Below are positions 60,769-64,000 of a DNA stretch of 64,000 bases, piece by piece (position 1 is the first letter of the stretch; every line of letters begins with the position of its first letter). Both the position numbers and the translations under genes were made by a program. Below the pieces are notes generated by a model. That model made no database searches. It was not told the origin of the DNA and saw nothing but the letters and a program-made list of their open reading frames with translations. The DNA is from Ceratorhiza oryzae-sativae (lineage: Eukaryota; Basidiomycota; Agaricomycetes; Cantharellales; Ceratobasidiaceae), in the NCBI GenBank assembly GCA_030998015.1, contig JARWMV010000250.1:248001-312000 (forward strand), given 5' to 3'.

Positions 60769-61440
60769 ATGTCCACCTCGTTCTCCACCATCGACTGCGA
60801 GGCCTTCCTCAACGACTTTCCCCACCTCAAGGTTCTCTTCCGCGAGGTATGCGCCGCCGCTTACCCATCTCCGCTCCCCATACTCATGACTGTGACAGAC
60901 CCAATCCATCTTCATTTCAGCCACCATTGCCCTCGTCCTGCTTACCAGGTCTGCCGGGATCGCATTCTTTGGCCTTGGTGTCATCGTCGTCTGCTTCCTT
61001 GCCAAGAAGCTCAAGAAGGTCCTCCGCCAACCTCGGCCAGTCGGGACTGACAAGGTTACCTATGGGTAAGTTGTTCCTCTGAACGTGCTCCATTCAATTC
61101 ACTCACCCTATCAACTAGAATGCCAAGTACCCACTCTGCCGCGATTACATTCTACGCGATCTACATTATCCTATCCGCAAACGTGCTCCCCATCCACCCT
61201 GCATGGCACTTCCCATCCTCCCCTTACGTCCGCGTTATCCCGTCTGTGATCTCCCTTCCCTGGGCAGCTGGTGTCAGCCTCTCGCGCGTCGGCCTCCACC
61301 ACCACACTATGGAACAGGTTCTTGCCGGATGCCTGTTGGGCGCCATCACCGCCGGTATTTGGTTCAAACTCTGGATCTCGGGTCTTAACTCGTACGGCGC
61401 GATCGTCGAGGGTGCCCTCAACACTGCTTTGGGCTTCTAA
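60769..61440 (+). CDS. PAP2-family lipid phosphatase, probable dolichyldiphosphatase
   Basis: Three exons: 60769-60846, 60899-61065 and 61119-61440, giving 188 residues. All three PAP2 active-site motifs are present in order: K-x6-R-P (KKVLRQPRP), PSTH (MPSTHSA), and S-R-x5-H (SRVGLHHHTMEQVLAG). Several membrane helices surround them (SIFISATIALVLL, IAFFGLGVIVVCFLA, TFYAIYIILSANVL). Such small proteins in the ER membrane hydrolyse dolichyl diphosphate for N-glycosylation or related lipid phosphates; the exact substrate is inferred from size and motif spacing. The N-terminal residues FLNDFPHLKVLFRET precede the first helix. It is transcribed divergently from SLA2 with a short shared promoter region. 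Confidence 0.85.
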
Positions 61441-64000
61441 TCATATTCCCTTCCCGGTTACGATTCTCCCTTTCTCTGTCTGGGGTTCATCGCATCGTTT
61501 CTGCAGGATCGCATCTTTCTCTCACCCTCACGAACAATCTCTTCTTGCTCCCTTTCACGCCTCGTCACGCATATAATCATACCTTGTACTAGTATGAGTT
61601 TCCCGCATTCTGCTCTGTCTGTCCTCCAGATCTCTCTCCCCTTTTGTCCAATTTCCTCTCCCCTGTTGTCTGTTGTTCTTGTTGTTTGCCTGTTGTAACT
61701 TGTACGTTAGGACACAGATCCATCCAAATTCATCCGATTTTCCTCTAATCCTTTTTCTTCTGTCCGATCATACCCTTTCTTATTAGCACTCAGCTCGTGT
61801 CAAGTGAATTATATTGATTCCTAAGTCGTGAACAAGTAAACTCGATTACGCACACAAAGACGTAAATCATACCCGAAGAACACCCCGCCCGCCTAGCACA
61901 TCATTACTCCCTCCAGTCTAGTCTCCGAACTGACCCACCAGGATTCCTTTAATCTTAGCCTCCGTGGAAATCACCTCGTACAACTTGGGGAGTGCTTCTG
62001 CATCCGAGGACCCAAGAGTACAGCCATCCATCCATAGCCTAGCTCGAACCTATCGACTGAAAAAAAAAAGCAACCGCGTGTTGTGATACCGCGGGAACTC
62101 CATCACATCCCCAACGCACCTCACCCAGAAAGAACGAAAAGGCCGTCATAGCATCCCAGAAACGGCTTCCACGCCACGTGGCGCGCATAAAGGGACACTG
62201 TACATCCCAGGGACAAATCGCTCATGGTCAAAAAGTGCCAGAGATGTGTTCACACTGGCCATATAGTGGATCATCGCTATTTCATATCGGTTCTGGAACT
62301 TCATATCGGAGTCATCTCAAACCCCTAAGCCCGCAGCGCATACACTGGCCGAATTTCCGCATCGGGTAATTACCGTAGGTTCGCGCGGGCCCATATGCCT
62401 GGCCGCATGGCCGCATGACCAAAAGGACTAAAACACCGAAAGCTCCACACGAACATACTAGTCATCGTTAATTACGAGGCCTACTTGGGTCAAATGCGTA
62501 ATTATTATCCTCGCGTTTCACATTCACGCACCCCTTGTCCCTTCATGAATATCGATCACTTACGCCACCTCCTTGCGCGAGACTGAAAGGCCACGCCACC
62601 ACCCACGCTCAAGAAACCCAAGGACAAGGGATCTCTTCTTCTCGTGAGAGACGCTCGGCTCGATCGGTGCGCAGGGCAGAGAGCTTCAGACATGTTCTCG
62701 CAAACAAAGGGTTTGATTCGCTCACATTCCTTCCTATTGAATTCTCTCTTCTTTTAGGCAGATGTTCGCTAGAGGAGCGAGGTGAGATACGATTTACTCT
62801 TTTCGGTTGAAATTAGCGGAGACGAATCCGGTCGGGCCTTGGGCAGCATACTAGGCTGGTAGGTTAGTCATACGCACTGTAGATCCTTTCCAGATCGTTT
62901 CAGCCAGGCTCCGAACGTGATGATGACGACGTACTAAATCGGGGTGAGTTCATCAGATCCCGAGGATGGGCTTTCGTACGTATTCTTGGACAAAACAATC
63001 GTCCCTTGTATGCATCACTCACACGACATTTGTACTCTCACGATTCATTCAAACCACGATCCTTGGCCAACAGTGTTCAAATATGCCTTAGCCTATCTCA
63101 TCGCAATCTAGCTATCACGTGGGTCAAAGCTGGGATTGAACCTTGCGTCGTACACCCACAAGGCAAACAAAACCCAACGTTATTTTGGACATCTCGAATG
63201 AAACCCCAACATCAGCCTTGGACGAGTGTCCCTTTTCTTTACGCGCCCGCAGACAACGCATTTGCATTTCCAGCATTGTACACAGGGGTGCAAGTACCGA
63301 CCCACTATTGGGCCAACGCTCTACACCTTCTCATTCCCGGACTCGTGTGCTCAAATGGGAGTGGAACGCCTCGCTGAGCGCTTTCACTAATGACGTATTT
63401 CACACAGGAGTCGGGTAACGAAGCCATTAGCTGATTTCCAATGAAGCAGGATCATCGAGGAGGGCTATCAGGGGCCACATGCGTCAACGCGGATCAAGTT
63501 CATATGGCGGTGAAATTCTTGTTGGGGCTTGTGATTAGGTGCGAACAGGTGATAATGACCGACCTAGAAACTGCTGTCGCTTAGATATAATCATGTGGCG
63601 TAGTAAAATCCGCGGCAGCAGATAACGTTCAGAGACACCTTGGAGAACAAGTCATCTTGTTCCTAGCAACCCGGGGAATGTCAGAGACCAGAAAATCTAG
63701 TAGTTCATTGTGTGTAGTACATACGTAGGCATACACATAACTATTTCTCACTCTTCAACAGTATTCCCTCTGGCGGCTACGGCTCCAGTGTTGGATTTCA
63801 GTGTTACGAGCATGTAAGGTAGTCATGTGACTCTGCTAATGTATGCGCGACCGCAGTTTAATGTACCCTCGGTTCTTGTTCACATTTGTGTCTGGAGCTG
63901 AGGTATGTTTACATTTTTATTACTTTTCATGTTGCTCACAATCCTGTAGTACATTATTATCTACAGGTACAGAATACAGTTCTTGTTCACATTTGTGTCT
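61441..64000. other. Intergenic to window end, no gene seen
   Basis: About 2.6 kb. The first 300 bp are the pyrimidine-rich 3' flank of the PAP2 gene. ORFs at 62.5-62.8 and 63.0-63.4 kb lack domains. A 21-bp sequence occurs twice, at 63875 and 63980, the second cut by the window end. Confidence 0.4.

Noticed and set aside
63120..63150. Possible tRNA T-arm on the minus strand (GGTTCAATCCC)
   Set aside because: The T stem does not pair properly and no acceptor, D or anticodon arms can be drawn in the 70 bases upstream.
63500..63525. GGTGAAATTCTTG match to small-subunit rRNA
   Set aside because: Only 13-14 bases match and the flanks bear no rRNA resemblance.

Overview
This 64 kb window is nuclear DNA of a filamentous basidiomycete, most likely an agaricomycete close to Rhizoctonia/Ceratobasidiaceae. 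The basis is gene style: dense introns of about 40-60 bp with GT-AG or GC-AG ends, DUF6535 and DUF6533 membrane proteins typical of agaricomycetes, chromodomain Ty3/gypsy elements, and fungal polarity genes. The species is inferred, not shown.

Layout. 1-4.7 kb: the 3' part of the TFIIIB subunit Bdp1 (+), convergent with a DUF6535 membrane-protein locus (-) whose reading frame breaks several times. 5.8-6.25 kb: tail of a dead LINE reverse transcriptase. 7.3-11.7 kb: two tandem secreted quinoprotein (sorbosone/glucose dehydrogenase-like) paralogs with the same six-exon structure. 13.9-18.5 kb: exocyst subunit Sec8 (18 exons). 19.8-20.9 kb: fructosamine-3-kinase. 22.3-27.6 kb: Tea1-like kelch/coiled-coil polarity factor. 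29.7-46.0 kb: a duplicated DUF6533 locus whose copies are separated by an approximately 10 kb CpG-poor transposon block. That block holds a long palindromic foldback element, a tandem repeat, two Ty3/gypsy remnants on opposite strands, LTRs (one a solo LTR with a 5-bp target duplication) and a second palindrome. 47.2-49.3 kb: SF3a subunit 2 (Prp11) and a histidine phosphatase. 51.3-52.2 kb: an unrecognised multi-exon gene. 52.4-55.5 kb: a large secreted DUF5695-type protein. 56.6-60.4 kb: Sla2/End4, divergent from a PAP2-family lipid phosphatase at 60.8-61.4 kb. From 61.4 kb to the end I see no gene.

How the genes relate. They do not form one pathway. Three act at hyphal tips: Sec8 in exocytosis, Tea1 in landmarking of growth sites and Sla2 in actin-coupled endocytosis. 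Bdp1 and SF3a2 are general transcription and splicing factors. The quinoproteins and the DUF5695 protein are secreted and probably act on extracellular carbohydrate.

Two cautions. Several otherwise normal, essential genes carry apparent single-base deletions, which looks more like consensus-sequence error than decay. Exon boundaries were worked out by eye from splice signals and protein-family knowledge.
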